From: Chitinophaga horti
GTDB taxonomy: Bacteria; Bacteroidota; Bacteroidia; Chitinophagales; Chitinophagaceae
Reading direction: 5' to 3'
Assembly: GCF_022867795.2 (NCBI RefSeq)
Contig: NZ_CP107006.1
Coordinates: 5,270,001-5,334,000, forward strand
DNA: 64,000 bases
The notes under the pieces are model-generated. The model was not told the origin of the DNA. It saw only the letters and a list, made by a program, of their open reading frames with translations, and did no database searches. Position 1 is the stretch's first letter. Every line of letters begins with the position of its first letter. Positions 1-8,433 of this stretch are shown here, in pieces. The position numbers were made by a program, and so were the translations under genes.

Positions 1-225
1 TACTGCTACGGTTGCCGGTTACCCAGACGACGGCCAACTCGCACATCGCCTTTTAAATTGTATCCCCTTTTCTGTTAATCGCCTGCATCCGCATTCATTT
101 TCGTTAACTGCAATGATACCGCGGCCTTCACCATCGTTGTTACTCCGGAACAAAGCAAAAACCCATGGATCTCAGGTCTGTTAACTATTTATTCAGCGTT
201 TGTTCGTACACTAGCTATGAAATGG

Positions 226-254
226 AAGAGCGGAACTAATAGTCCCGCTCTTTT
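226..254 (+). terminator. Hairpin terminator
   Basis: AAGAGCGG at 226-233 pairs with CCGCTCTT at 245-252, with an inner ACT/AGT pairing, and is followed by TTTT. It probably ends a plus-strand transcript that begins left of the window. Confidence 0.55.
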
Positions 255-281
255 CGCGTTGTATTCACGGCACTGAATACT

Positions 282-310
282 AAAAAAGCGCCGGACACAA
301 CCCCGGCGCT
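282..310 (-). terminator. Intrinsic terminator of the 334-1182 gene
   Basis: AGCGCCGG (287-294) pairs perfectly with CCGGCGCT (303-310). Read on the minus strand the hairpin is followed by six T (282-287), directly downstream of the minus-strand gene ending at 334. Confidence 0.8.
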
Positions 311-333
311 CAAAACATCCATTTCCAAACTTA

Positions 334-1182
334 CTACTTCAGCTCCTTCAGCCATGCCTGTGCAAATGCCCGGGCAGTAGCGGTTACTTCTTTACCGGCA
401 CGGAAAGCCATCTTCCAGTTGGATGATTTATTTTCGTAGGCCTTATTGACAAAATACTTTTTATCACCTTTTACGACCAGCTGTGCATTGTAATCCACTC
501 CTTCCGTCGCGTCCAGCATCTCCTGCAGGCGTTGTTTGATGTAGCCGTTCGGGCTGGCGGGATAAGTGTTTTCCCAGGCAGCCAGGTCGTTGGCGTAGGT
601 TTGCTTCTTATACTCGTAGCCAGACTTCTCGCCCTCGATCATCAGGTTCAGCAGTTCACTTTTATTCTTTTCGGCGTCTGAGAGGTTCTGTTTAAACATT
701 TCGAGCGACTCGTTCAATGACTTTTTCATTTCGGCGTCGTTCACCGCTTTGAGCGTTTTCTCCAGGTTTTCTATCGCGGCCTTTGTATCCGCAATGTACT
801 TGGCGCGAACGGCTTCAGGCGTTTGCGGCAACACCGGTTCCTTTGGTTTTTGGTTATTGCGGTATTCGAGGTACGCGTTGCGGAACTCTTCACCCTGCAC
901 ATACTCCTTCGTATAGGCAAGCAGGTCGCGGGTTACGCCTTCGCGGTTGCCGGTGGCAATGTTGCGAAAGTTACGGGCGCTATAGTATTGCAGGTAGCCA
1001 TTGAGAAAACTCTCTTTAATGCTGTTGGAAGCTTTTACCTTGGAGAGTCCCAGCTGGGCCCATACATCTTCATATAAAGGTGACGTCTTAAAAGAAAGCA
1101 GCACACCTACAGAGAGCGACCAGGCTGTAATTACCATCACGTTTACGATGGTAAAAAACCTTAAAATCAGTTTCTTTTTCAT
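334..1182 (-). CDS. Hypothetical N-terminally anchored protein
   Basis: 282 residues, family not recognised. Residues about 8-30 form one hydrophobic segment that is either an uncleaved signal anchor or a signal peptide, so most of the protein should lie in the periplasm. The central part (about 110-200) is rich in K, E, N and Q and looks helical or coiled-coil. There is no lipobox Cys and no catalytic motif that I recognise. It is transcribed alone, with a promoter-like sequence about 45 bp upstream and a clear terminator downstream. The call as a real gene is firm; its function is unknown. Confidence 0.75.
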   Translation of the reverse strand: MKKKLILRFFTIVNVMVITAWSLSVGVLLSFKTSPLYEDVWAQLGLSKVKASNSIKESFLNGYLQYYSARNFRNIATGNREGVTRDLLAYTKEYVQGEEFRNAYLEYRNNQKPKEPVLPQTPEAVRAKYIADTKAAIENLEKTLKAVNDAEMKKSLNESLEMFKQNLSDAEKNKSELLNLMIEGEKSGYEYKKQTYANDLAAWENTYPASPNGYIKQRLQEMLDATEGVDYNAQLVVKGDKKYFVNKAYENKSSNWKMAFRAGKEVTATARAFAQAWLKELK

Positions 1183-1225
1183 TTCTTTGGGGTGTTAACG
1201 GGGGTTGTTACGAATGATTACAATG

Positions 1226-1256
1226 CAAAGTTGCGGGCCTTTCCCTTCTGCGAAAA
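1226..1256 (-). promoter_or_regulatory. Putative Bacteroidota promoter for the 334-1182 gene
   Basis: On the minus strand TTTT (1256-1253), 19 nt, then CAACTTTG (1233-1226). This is close to the Bacteroidota consensus TTTG / TAnnTTTG. It lies about 45 bp before the start codon at 1182. Confidence 0.45.
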
Positions 1257-1442
1257 GCGGATCTTACATGAACTGTAGAAATATATCGTTGAACTGTATA
1301 CGCTGAACGGAGTGCATTTTCAATGATATAAGGCAACAATTCATGCGACCGAAATCGCAATTCATTCGCCTTTATCCCCAATAGAACTGGGCGCAGCAGC
1401 CCAGGGCTGATAAAATGTCTATTTTTCCGGATCAATCTGTTC

Positions 1443-2507
1443 ATGCAGCACATGATAACCTTACCTCAATATACCCGGCGCGACCTGCTGATTTTCTGCG
1501 GGATGATGCCTGTTATGATCACGGTGCTGAACTCCGTCATGTTCGATGTGCGCTTCTTCACCGACTGGCGCATCTTCGTTTGGTCCAGCCTGATTATGTC
1601 GGTATTGATCAGCATTTTATGGATCGGCCTTACCTGGATTGCCGTTACGCTACGCGATCGTTTTCCGCGGCACGACCAGCTTATGAAACGCCTGAGTATC
1701 GCCATCTTCCTGTTCATTATATGCACCGCGCTGGTAATTACGCTCATGTTCTGGGGCTACGACCGTTTCGGCCTGTTCGGTTACCGCATGAACGAGGCGC
1801 GGTACGAATGGACGATACTCGCCGGCATGGTTTTTAATATCACCATTACGTTTATACATGAAGGGGCAGATGGGTTCGACAAATGGAAAACGACGCTTAC
1901 CGAAACGTCGCAGCTGAAGAAGGAATACATGCAAAGCCGCCTGTTAGGCTTAAAAAGCCAGGTAAACCCACACTTCCTGTTCAACTGTTTCAACACCTTG
2001 TCGAGCCTCATACATGAAAACCGCGAACAGGCGGAGTCGTTCCTGAACGAGTTAAGTAAAGTATACCGGTATTTGCTGCGTGGTACGGACGAACAATTCG
2101 TGTCGCTCGGCACAGAATTACAGTTCATCCGCTCCTACTTCCGGTTACTGAAAGCCCGTTATGGCGAATCGATACAAATGAATATTGACGTGCCGGAACA
2201 TGTAATCGACCAGATGCTGCCACCGCTCACCCTGCAAATGCTGTTGGAAAATACGTACCAGCAAAACATCATGAGTAAAGAGCGGCCACTTACGATCAAC
2301 ATTACCAGTCAACCTAATGGCTGGCTCGAAATAACAAATAACCTGGCGCCTAAGCTGGGCGGCTCCCCGGAGGAAACAGATGCGGGTATAGACAATGTGC
2401 TGAATAAATACAGGCTGCTTTGTCACCGCGAGATCGTTATCACCAGTACAGAAACGGAACGTGTAATACTGCTCCCATTGATTAACGAAGATACTTTGAA
2501 GCGATGA
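1443..2507 (+). CDS. LytS-family sensor histidine kinase, N-box degenerate
   Basis: 354 residues. About four membrane segments (residues about 10-135) are followed by a His_kinase (LytS/YehU type) domain. The phospho-acceptor block NPHFLFN is intact, followed by LSKVYRYLLR and FIRSYFRLLKARYG. In the ATP-binding part the N-box reads ENTYQQN where the neighbouring kinase has ENAVKHN, so the usual K and H are missing. The last bases overlap the start of the next kinase by 4 (ATGA), implying translational coupling. A second ATG lies three codons in. It probably senses an envelope signal with its paralogue and passes phosphate to the LytTR regulator; reduced ATP binding is my inference. Confidence 0.85.
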   Translation: MQHMITLPQYTRRDLLIFCGMMPVMITVLNSVMFDVRFFTDWRIFVWSSLIMSVLISILWIGLTWIAVTLRDRFPRHDQLMKRLSIAIFLFIICTALVITLMFWGYDRFGLFGYRMNEARYEWTILAGMVFNITITFIHEGADGFDKWKTTLTETSQLKKEYMQSRLLGLKSQVNPHFLFNCFNTLSSLIHENREQAESFLNELSKVYRYLLRGTDEQFVSLGTELQFIRSYFRLLKARYGESIQMNIDVPEHVIDQMLPPLTLQMLLENTYQQNIMSKERPLTINITSQPNGWLEITNNLAPKLGGSPEETDAGIDNVLNKYRLLCHREIVITSTETERVILLPLINEDTLKR

Positions 2508-3586
2508 AGGCATGGATGAAGCCCATACGCTCCGAATGGATCACGGTGTTTGCACTCATACCTGTTATTAGTGTAATGCTCAACCATTTGTTATTTGGCG
2601 ACCGCCTCTGGCGGGATGCAGAGCTATGGCTGTATTCCGTTCCCTCGCTGCTGGTGGCCGGCTTGGCTTCGTGGTATGTATGTGTGGCCATTATGCACTG
2701 GCTACGCATCCGCTACCCGGAGATGGCGCAAACGGCAAAACGGCTGTTGTTGCTGGCCTTGTCGTATATCCTACTCACTTCACTTACGTTCATCGGCATC
2801 TTCTATATCTACCACCGTTTTCACTTGTTCGGCTATACATTCCATACCAGTCATATTCGCGTTCCGGTATTTATTTCGGTATCGATGACGCTCATCGCCA
2901 CGGCCTTCTGGGAGGCGGAGTACGTACTGGCCAGGTGGAAGGAGAGCCTGGCGGAGAAGGAGCTGTTGCAGCAACAATCCATCTTCCAGGAATTTGAATC
3001 GTTGAAGAACCAGGTAAACCCTCACTTCCTGTTTAATTGCTTCAACACACTTTCATCGCTGATTAGTGAAGACGCGCGACAGGCCGATGCTTTCCTCAAT
3101 GAGCTGAGTAAAGTGTACCGTTACCTGCTGCGGAGTAACGAAGACGGCTTATCCACCCTGGAAAATGAATTGAAATTTATTCGCTCTTATTTTGAACTGT
3201 TACGCCACCGTTACGGCGATGCGGTGCAATTGCAAATTGAGGTGGACAAAAAATATATGACATACCTGTTGCCCTCTCTCAGCCTTCAATTACTGGTGGA
3301 GAACGCGGTGAAACACAACATTGTATCGCGGCAGCAACCGTTGGTGGTGGATATATTTACGACAGCGGGCAACAAGCTGGCGGTGAATAACAACCTGCAG
3401 TTGAAGCTGATCAAAGCGCCTTCTAATAAGATAGGCATCCGGAACATTCAAGAAAAATACCAATTACTGAAGCAGGACGGCTTCCAGGTGCTAGAGGATG
3501 CACGCAACTTTACAGTGGTGTTACCGCTGATATGGTCGCACTCCGACAACCGGCCTACCTGTTTCGATAAACACCTGATACCGTAA
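2504..3586 (+). CDS. LytS-family sensor histidine kinase (paralogue)
   Basis: 360 residues, same architecture as the upstream kinase: four membrane helices in the first 130 residues, a short linker helix, then the His_kinase domain with NPHFLFN. The N-box ENAVKHN and the GIRNIQEKY segment are intact, so this copy is probably the active ATP-dependent kinase. The two kinases are clearly paralogous along their whole length, which suggests a tandem duplication. The gene is 19 bp upstream of the LytTR response regulator, the expected partner. Confidence 0.9.
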   Translation: MKAWMKPIRSEWITVFALIPVISVMLNHLLFGDRLWRDAELWLYSVPSLLVAGLASWYVCVAIMHWLRIRYPEMAQTAKRLLLLALSYILLTSLTFIGIFYIYHRFHLFGYTFHTSHIRVPVFISVSMTLIATAFWEAEYVLARWKESLAEKELLQQQSIFQEFESLKNQVNPHFLFNCFNTLSSLISEDARQADAFLNELSKVYRYLLRSNEDGLSTLENELKFIRSYFELLRHRYGDAVQLQIEVDKKYMTYLLPSLSLQLLVENAVKHNIVSRQQPLVVDIFTTAGNKLAVNNNLQLKLIKAPSNKIGIRNIQEKYQLLKQDGFQVLEDARNFTVVLPLIWSHSDNRPTCFDKHLIP

Positions 3587-3605
3587 ACCCCTAAAACATT
3601 TTTAT

Positions 3606-4388
3606 ATGAAGATTCTGATCGTGGAAGATGAGGAACTGGCTGTTAAAAAGATCCGTAAAACATTGGCCAGTGTGGATACCGCCGCCGAGGTGGCGGGCGT
3701 TACCGACAGCATACGTGCTACCGTGGATTGGCTGGAAACGAATCCCGCCCCGGACCTTATCCTGATGGATATAGAACTAAGCGACGGACAGAGCTTCGAG
3801 ATATTCAACCGTGTGAAAGTGACTAGCGCGGTGGTATTCACCACTTCGTACGACGAATATGCGTTAAAGGCATTTAAGGTAAACAGCATCGATTACTTGC
3901 TGAAACCCGTACAGAAGGAAGACCTGGAAGCCGCGCTGCACAAATATCGCCAGCTGAAAGACCACTACACCGCCAGCGTACCGGCTGCCCCCCAGGTAAA
4001 TATGGACAGCCTTGCCCGCGAGTTGTTCATGAAACTGCAACAGAAAGAATACCGCAAACGCTTCCTCGTAAAGAATGCGCAAAAGCTGGTGTCGATCGAA
4101 ACTGAAGATATTGCTTACTTCTTCAGCGACGGCCGCCTGAACTTCTTCAAAACCTTCGATAATAAAAAGTTTGTTGTTGACTATACCATGGACGAGCTTG
4201 AGGAAATGCTGAACCCCGAGCGTTACTTCCGCATCAGCCGTTCGTTCTTTATTTCGGTAAACAGCGTAGCCCAGATTCATGAATACTTCGGCAACCGCCT
4301 CATGCTGCAATTGAAGCCGGAGGTTGATAAAGAAGCCATTGTGAGCCGCGAAAAGGTGGCCGACTTTAAGAAGTGGATGGGCAAATAA
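3606..4388 (+). CDS. LytTR-family response regulator
   Basis: 260 residues. A receiver domain (1-about 120) has the acidic pair ED (7-8), phospho-acceptor D55 in LILMDIEL, and K100 in LLKPV. A C-terminal LytTR DNA-binding domain (about 155-258) contains RFLVKNAQKL, IAYFFSDGRL and YFRISRSFFIS blocks. It should be phosphorylated by the two upstream LytS kinases, forming a three-gene operon. Its stop codon directly abuts the stop codon of the convergent propeller sensor gene, leaving no room for a terminator between them. Confidence 0.92.
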   Translation: MKILIVEDEELAVKKIRKTLASVDTAAEVAGVTDSIRATVDWLETNPAPDLILMDIELSDGQSFEIFNRVKVTSAVVFTTSYDEYALKAFKVNSIDYLLKPVQKEDLEAALHKYRQLKDHYTASVPAAPQVNMDSLARELFMKLQQKEYRKRFLVKNAQKLVSIETEDIAYFFSDGRLNFFKTFDNKKFVVDYTMDELEEMLNPERYFRISRSFFISVNSVAQIHEYFGNRLMLQLKPEVDKEAIVSREKVADFKKWMGK

Positions 4389-7300
4389 CTAACGGACGGG
4401 CACCTGCAGTATCACGGCAATGCCGCGTTTATCGGTCTGTATGTCGAGCAGGGCAGGCAGTTGCGCGGCACGTTGCTGCATCGCTTCAAAGTAGCGGGCA
4501 TCGGCGGCGGCTTCTACTACCGTAAAAGGACCGGGGGCGTGGATCTTTAGCAGGAAGCGTGACTTTACCAGGTCCATATTAACGAGCACCGTAGTACCTT
4601 CTGCATATTGCACAATGTAACTCAAAGCATCTTTATACAAAAAGTAAATATCCTGGCGGATCTTCATATCCAGTGTGAGGCCAGTCACCTTATTGTCCAC
4701 TTCCATTTTTACCGTTACGCCGTGGCTGCTCTGTAAACCATCACTAAACTCATTAATGCGCAGCAGCGTTTTCTGCATGCTATCGTTTTCGGGCTGTATG
4801 CTCCACAACACGTCGTCCATCGCATCGATCATTTCGCGGCTCTTTTCACTGATTTGTTCGATGTATTCTTTGGAGAGACTAACATCTTTATCCGCTTTGA
4901 TCTTCGCCATCTCACTCAGGAGGTTGATGTTATTGAGCGTTGTGTTTACGGCGGTGTGCAGGTTACCGGCAATCTGCGATCTCATTTTTTGTAAGCCGAG
5001 TATTCGTTTGATGCGCTCCCGGTCGATCCAGTACAGTATGCCGGTAAACAGCAGTGCCAGCGCGCCGTAGAACCACCAGGTACGCCAGAAGGGCGCCTTT
5101 ACATAAATGTTGAGCATGGCTTCTTCTTCACTGAAAAGCCCATCGCCGTTTTGCGTTTTTACTTTGAACACGTATCGGCCTGGCGGCAGGTAATTGTATA
5201 TCGCCTGTTGCCGGCCATCTGCCCTGATCCATTCTTTATCCTGCCCTTCTAACTGGTAATAATAAGCCAGCTTTTGCTGGTTCAGGTAAGTGAGCGCACT
5301 AAAGCCAATGGTAATCGATGTGCGGTCATGGGGCAATACGACCTGGTCGAGCTGCATTAATGAATCTACCAGCAGCGGGTGGTTTTCGAGACCGAACAAG
5401 GTGATCACCGCATCGCGTGGTGCGGCGCGTTGCCGCATACGGGCGGGATCGAACATCACAAAATTATGATCGGTAGTAAAGATCAGGCTGCCGTCGGCCA
5501 TGCGGGCAGAGCCGATGGATGAGAAGTTATCGTGGCGAATACCGTCGCGGCGATCGAACAAAGTAAAGATGTCTTTTTCTACATTGAACCGGCACAGGCC
5601 ATTGGCGAGTCCCAGCCACACATCCCCCTGCTGGTCTTTTTCCATTTCGTATACAGAGTTGCTCGGCAGCCCATGCTGTGTAGACAAAATACGAATGGCG
5701 CCGGTGCGGGTATTGATGATGTTGATCGCGCCGGTGCTGACGATAAATGTAGTATCGTCGTACTGCAAAATATCCTGCGGCGTGTTTTCGTACAAGCGTC
5801 GGCCGGGCTCCGCCTCAGTATGATAGCGATTGAGTATTTTATGCGTACGCGGGTCCATCCGGAAGCAACCGTAACCCATCGATCCTATCCAAAGAAAACC
5901 TTCCCTATCGCAATACATTTCATGCACCAGGCCTTCGCGCATCACTAACGTAAACCCTTTGGTGGCATCACCGCCGGAAGCTTTTTTATCCCACTTTACG
6001 ATATACCCGCTTTGCGTGCCAAACCAGATGTTGCCGTCGCGATCCTCCACCATTTCGCGGATGGTGCTACCTTTTATTTCCGGGGGGCGAAAGTACTGCC
6101 CTTTTTTGGTGGCGCGGTCGTATACGAGCAGCTCGCCCGCCTGCATGCCGATCCACATCCGCTGTTTATCTTTTTGCTCCAGGATATGCCATATCATGTG
6201 TGCATTGCTGCCGTCCAGCCCTTCGGGTGCCGGTGCGGGGTTCATGTCTTTATCGTAAAAATACAAGCCGCCGCCCCAGGAGCCGATCCACACTAATCCA
6301 TCGCTGGCCTTACAGATTGCCTGGATGGCGGCTTCGGCAGGTTTTTCTCCGTACCGCTGCGGATACATGTTCTTAAATACCTCCGCATCAGGGTTAAAGA
6401 GATACAATCCATTGTCGGTAGCCACCCATAAGTTTTGCTCCCGATCTTCGTACACACGCTCTACCCGGTCGAACCGGATGCTTTGTTCGGTGAGGTATTC
6501 GTTGCGGATGGGGATGAAAGGCTGCGTACTGTCGCCCGTATACTCCGCCAGAAAGGGCAATCCATGAAACCATAACCGGCCGTTCCGCTGCTCCATCGGA
6601 CCGAATACTTCGTGGTAGCCGAGACCTATTTCTTTAGCCAGGCTGTAATTCTTGCTATTATTACTGGCCAGGTCGAACACACAAACCCAGGGGCCAGGTT
6701 TATCGGGCTCCCAGGTAACGAATGAAAGTCTTCGGTGCTGGTCAAGGTGAAGCCAGTGCGTATGTTTGTTTTCTGCAAAACGCGTTATGAATGGATTTTT
6801 ATCGGGGTTATGTCCGCGGTAATTGATGTTGTTTGTTTTAGGATCATACATCACGAGGCCTTCGGCGCAGCTCATCCACAGTTTGCCGTCCTTTTTATCG
6901 TCAACGATCGTGTTGGGGCGCCAACCTTTGGGCACTTTCAGGAAATCCTCGGACTGGTTAAAAACATTCCTGACACTATCATACAGGTAAACGCCATTAT
7001 CGATGGTAGTCATTACGAGGTTGCCCTGCACATCCGTTAGTCTTTTTATAATAAAGATGGTATTATTCATACGCCATTTTACCGGCACCTCTTTAAACTT
7101 GAAAGTACGCGTATCAAAAATGCCGACTTTATTATCCCCGGTACCTACCCACAAACGGTGGCGCGCATCTTCATAAACAAAACCCACAAAATCGTTTTCG
7201 AACGGATGCAGGTTACCGGGCTGGTGGTTAAACGTGATAAAACGATTGCCGTCGTAGCGTTGCAGGCCGTTATTGGAGGCCAGCCAGATGTAACCCCTAA

Positions 7301-7442
7301 CATCCTGCACGATCGCCTGGATGATATTGGAAGAGAGGCCATTGGCCGTGGTAAGTCGTTCAAATACGTACTGCCCTGCCTGTTGTGCAAACACATCTGA
7401 GGCAAGGACAAACAAAAACAGGAGGAGCGGTAAACGTTTCAA
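4389..7442 (-). CDS. Two-component-type propeller sensor with degenerate kinase domain
   Basis: 1017 residues. Signal peptide (1-19), then two seven-bladed propellers of Reg_prop repeats with the usual WLAS/LWVG/IWFG signatures, a Y_Y_Y domain (around 690-755), one membrane helix, and a cytoplasmic HisKA_3/HATPase-like part. The His is kept (H829 in GNLHTAVNTTL), but the acidic residue normally next to it is gone. The ATP-binding half reads YKDALSYIVQYA where a GHKL N-box is expected and APGPF where the D-x-G-x-G box is expected. There is no response regulator or AraC domain at the C-terminus. It probably signals by protein contact rather than phosphorylation. Whether its output is the adjacent LytS/LytTR system is open. 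Confidence 0.85.
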   Translation of the reverse strand: MKRLPLLLFLFVLASDVFAQQAGQYVFERLTTANGLSSNIIQAIVQDVRGYIWLASNNGLQRYDGNRFITFNHQPGNLHPFENDFVGFVYEDARHRLWVGTGDNKVGIFDTRTFKFKEVPVKWRMNNTIFIIKRLTDVQGNLVMTTIDNGVYLYDSVRNVFNQSEDFLKVPKGWRPNTIVDDKKDGKLWMSCAEGLVMYDPKTNNINYRGHNPDKNPFITRFAENKHTHWLHLDQHRRLSFVTWEPDKPGPWVCVFDLASNNSKNYSLAKEIGLGYHEVFGPMEQRNGRLWFHGLPFLAEYTGDSTQPFIPIRNEYLTEQSIRFDRVERVYEDREQNLWVATDNGLYLFNPDAEVFKNMYPQRYGEKPAEAAIQAICKASDGLVWIGSWGGGLYFYDKDMNPAPAPEGLDGSNAHMIWHILEQKDKQRMWIGMQAGELLVYDRATKKGQYFRPPEIKGSTIREMVEDRDGNIWFGTQSGYIVKWDKKASGGDATKGFTLVMREGLVHEMYCDREGFLWIGSMGYGCFRMDPRTHKILNRYHTEAEPGRRLYENTPQDILQYDDTTFIVSTGAINIINTRTGAIRILSTQHGLPSNSVYEMEKDQQGDVWLGLANGLCRFNVEKDIFTLFDRRDGIRHDNFSSIGSARMADGSLIFTTDHNFVMFDPARMRQRAAPRDAVITLFGLENHPLLVDSLMQLDQVVLPHDRTSITIGFSALTYLNQQKLAYYYQLEGQDKEWIRADGRQQAIYNYLPPGRYVFKVKTQNGDGLFSEEEAMLNIYVKAPFWRTWWFYGALALLFTGILYWIDRERIKRILGLQKMRSQIAGNLHTAVNTTLNNINLLSEMAKIKADKDVSLSKEYIEQISEKSREMIDAMDDVLWSIQPENDSMQKTLLRINEFSDGLQSSHGVTVKMEVDNKVTGLTLDMKIRQDIYFLYKDALSYIVQYAEGTTVLVNMDLVKSRFLLKIHAPGPFTVVEAAADARYFEAMQQRAAQLPALLDIQTDKRGIAVILQVPVR

Positions 7443-7533
7443 GGCGAATAAAACAGTTAATCAAATATACTACGCGGCGATCGAAAACAAAACCAGTCCA
7501 TACAGCATTTCTGACAACTGGTACAGGGTGTTA

Positions 7534-7564
7534 TTTCACGGGCGGCGGCGAGGCTGCATCTTTA
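7534..7564 (+). promoter_or_regulatory. Putative promoter of the 7602 lipoprotein gene
   Basis: TTTC (7534-7537), 19 nt, CATCTTTA (7557-7564). The spacing and the -7 element fit the Bacteroidota pattern with mismatches. It lies 37 bp before the start codon. Confidence 0.4.
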
Positions 7565-7601
7565 CAGTAACATTATTTCTTAATCTCAAAACATTGTTGG
7601 T

Positions 7602-8381
7602 ATGAAAAAGATCCTGGCGGCCCTGGTGCTGCTGGCGGCTGTGTTTACCTCCTGCGAAAAAGACGATAGCAAGGGAGGCACTTTTAAAGGCCCCGAAGTA
7701 AAATTACATGATGGCAAAGCGTGGACCTGGGTAAAACTTGACGATAAAGGCGATCCGCTGCAAATCGGCGTTACCATTACCGATGCGGCGTTTAACAGCG
7801 TACCCATGCCTAACGGCGAAATGCCCGGCCACGACCCCATGAACAGTTTTTCGCTGAAAGTACCTGCTAAAGCCAGCGTACTGCCATTCAAACACATTGG
7901 CCTGGACTGGAACCCCGCTGGTCACGAACCTCCCGGCATTTACGACAAGCCGCATTTCGACTATCACTTTTACATGATCAGCGAAGCGGAAAGACTGGCC
8001 ATTCCAACTTATGACCAGGACAGCCTGAAGTTTAAGAACTCACCCGCTGCAGGCTACCTGCCGGCCAGCTACGTAAACTTTGGTGGTGGCGTACCACAAA
8101 TGGGCGCGCACTGGGTGGACATCAATACGCCAGAGATCAAGCCGCCGTTCAACTTTACGGAAACGTTCTTCTACGGCAGCTACAATGGCAAAGTAACCTT
8201 CTACGAACCGATGATAACACATGACTTCATCAAAGGTGTGAACGGCGCGTTTCACCGCGACATTCCGCAACCCACGAAGTTTCAGCAAAGTGGCTATTAT
8301 CCCACTAAATCATCTGTCATCAAAAAGAATGGTGTGATCGAAGTAATACTTGACGGTTTCGTTTACAAAACTGCTTCCTAG
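7602..8381 (+). CDS. Lipoprotein, DUF5602/TTHB210-like
   Basis: 259 residues with a lipoprotein signal peptide (lipobox TSC, Cys about 18). The middle contains G-L-D-W-N-P-A-G-H-E-P-P-G-I-Y-D then PHFDYHFYM, a His-rich pattern that I associate with the DUF5602/TTHB210-like family of unknown function. The repeated His and Asp could bind a metal; that is inference. It is expressed alone, between its own promoter and a strong bidirectional terminator. Family assignment is from memory of the motif and is moderately sure. Confidence 0.7.
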   Translation: MKKILAALVLLAAVFTSCEKDDSKGGTFKGPEVKLHDGKAWTWVKLDDKGDPLQIGVTITDAAFNSVPMPNGEMPGHDPMNSFSLKVPAKASVLPFKHIGLDWNPAGHEPPGIYDKPHFDYHFYMISEAERLAIPTYDQDSLKFKNSPAAGYLPASYVNFGGGVPQMGAHWVDINTPEIKPPFNFTETFFYGSYNGKVTFYEPMITHDFIKGVNGAFHRDIPQPTKFQQSGYYPTKSSVIKKNGVIEVILDGFVYKTAS

Positions 8382-8406
8382 CAGTATAGCTCCCACTTAC
8401 AATTAC

Positions 8407-8430
8407 AAAGGGCCCGGTTTCGGGCCCTTT
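8407..8430. terminator. Bidirectional intrinsic terminator
   Basis: AAAGGGCCCG (8407-8416) pairs over 10 bp with CGGGCCCTTT (8421-8430) around a GTTT loop. It sits between two convergent genes and serves both. Confidence 0.9.
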
Positions 8431-8433
8431 GTG

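Larger units (their letters stand above)
1..333. other. Intergenic left edge, no confident gene
   Basis: I see no supportable coding region here. Short open stretches exist in several frames but none has a convincing start or composition. A minus-strand ATG at about 47 could open a gene leaving the window to the left, but too little is visible to call it. The segment holds two hairpins, listed separately. Confidence 0.5.

Noticed and set aside
1..47. Possible minus-strand gene start leaving the window
   Set aside because: Only about 15 codons are visible and nothing identifies them.
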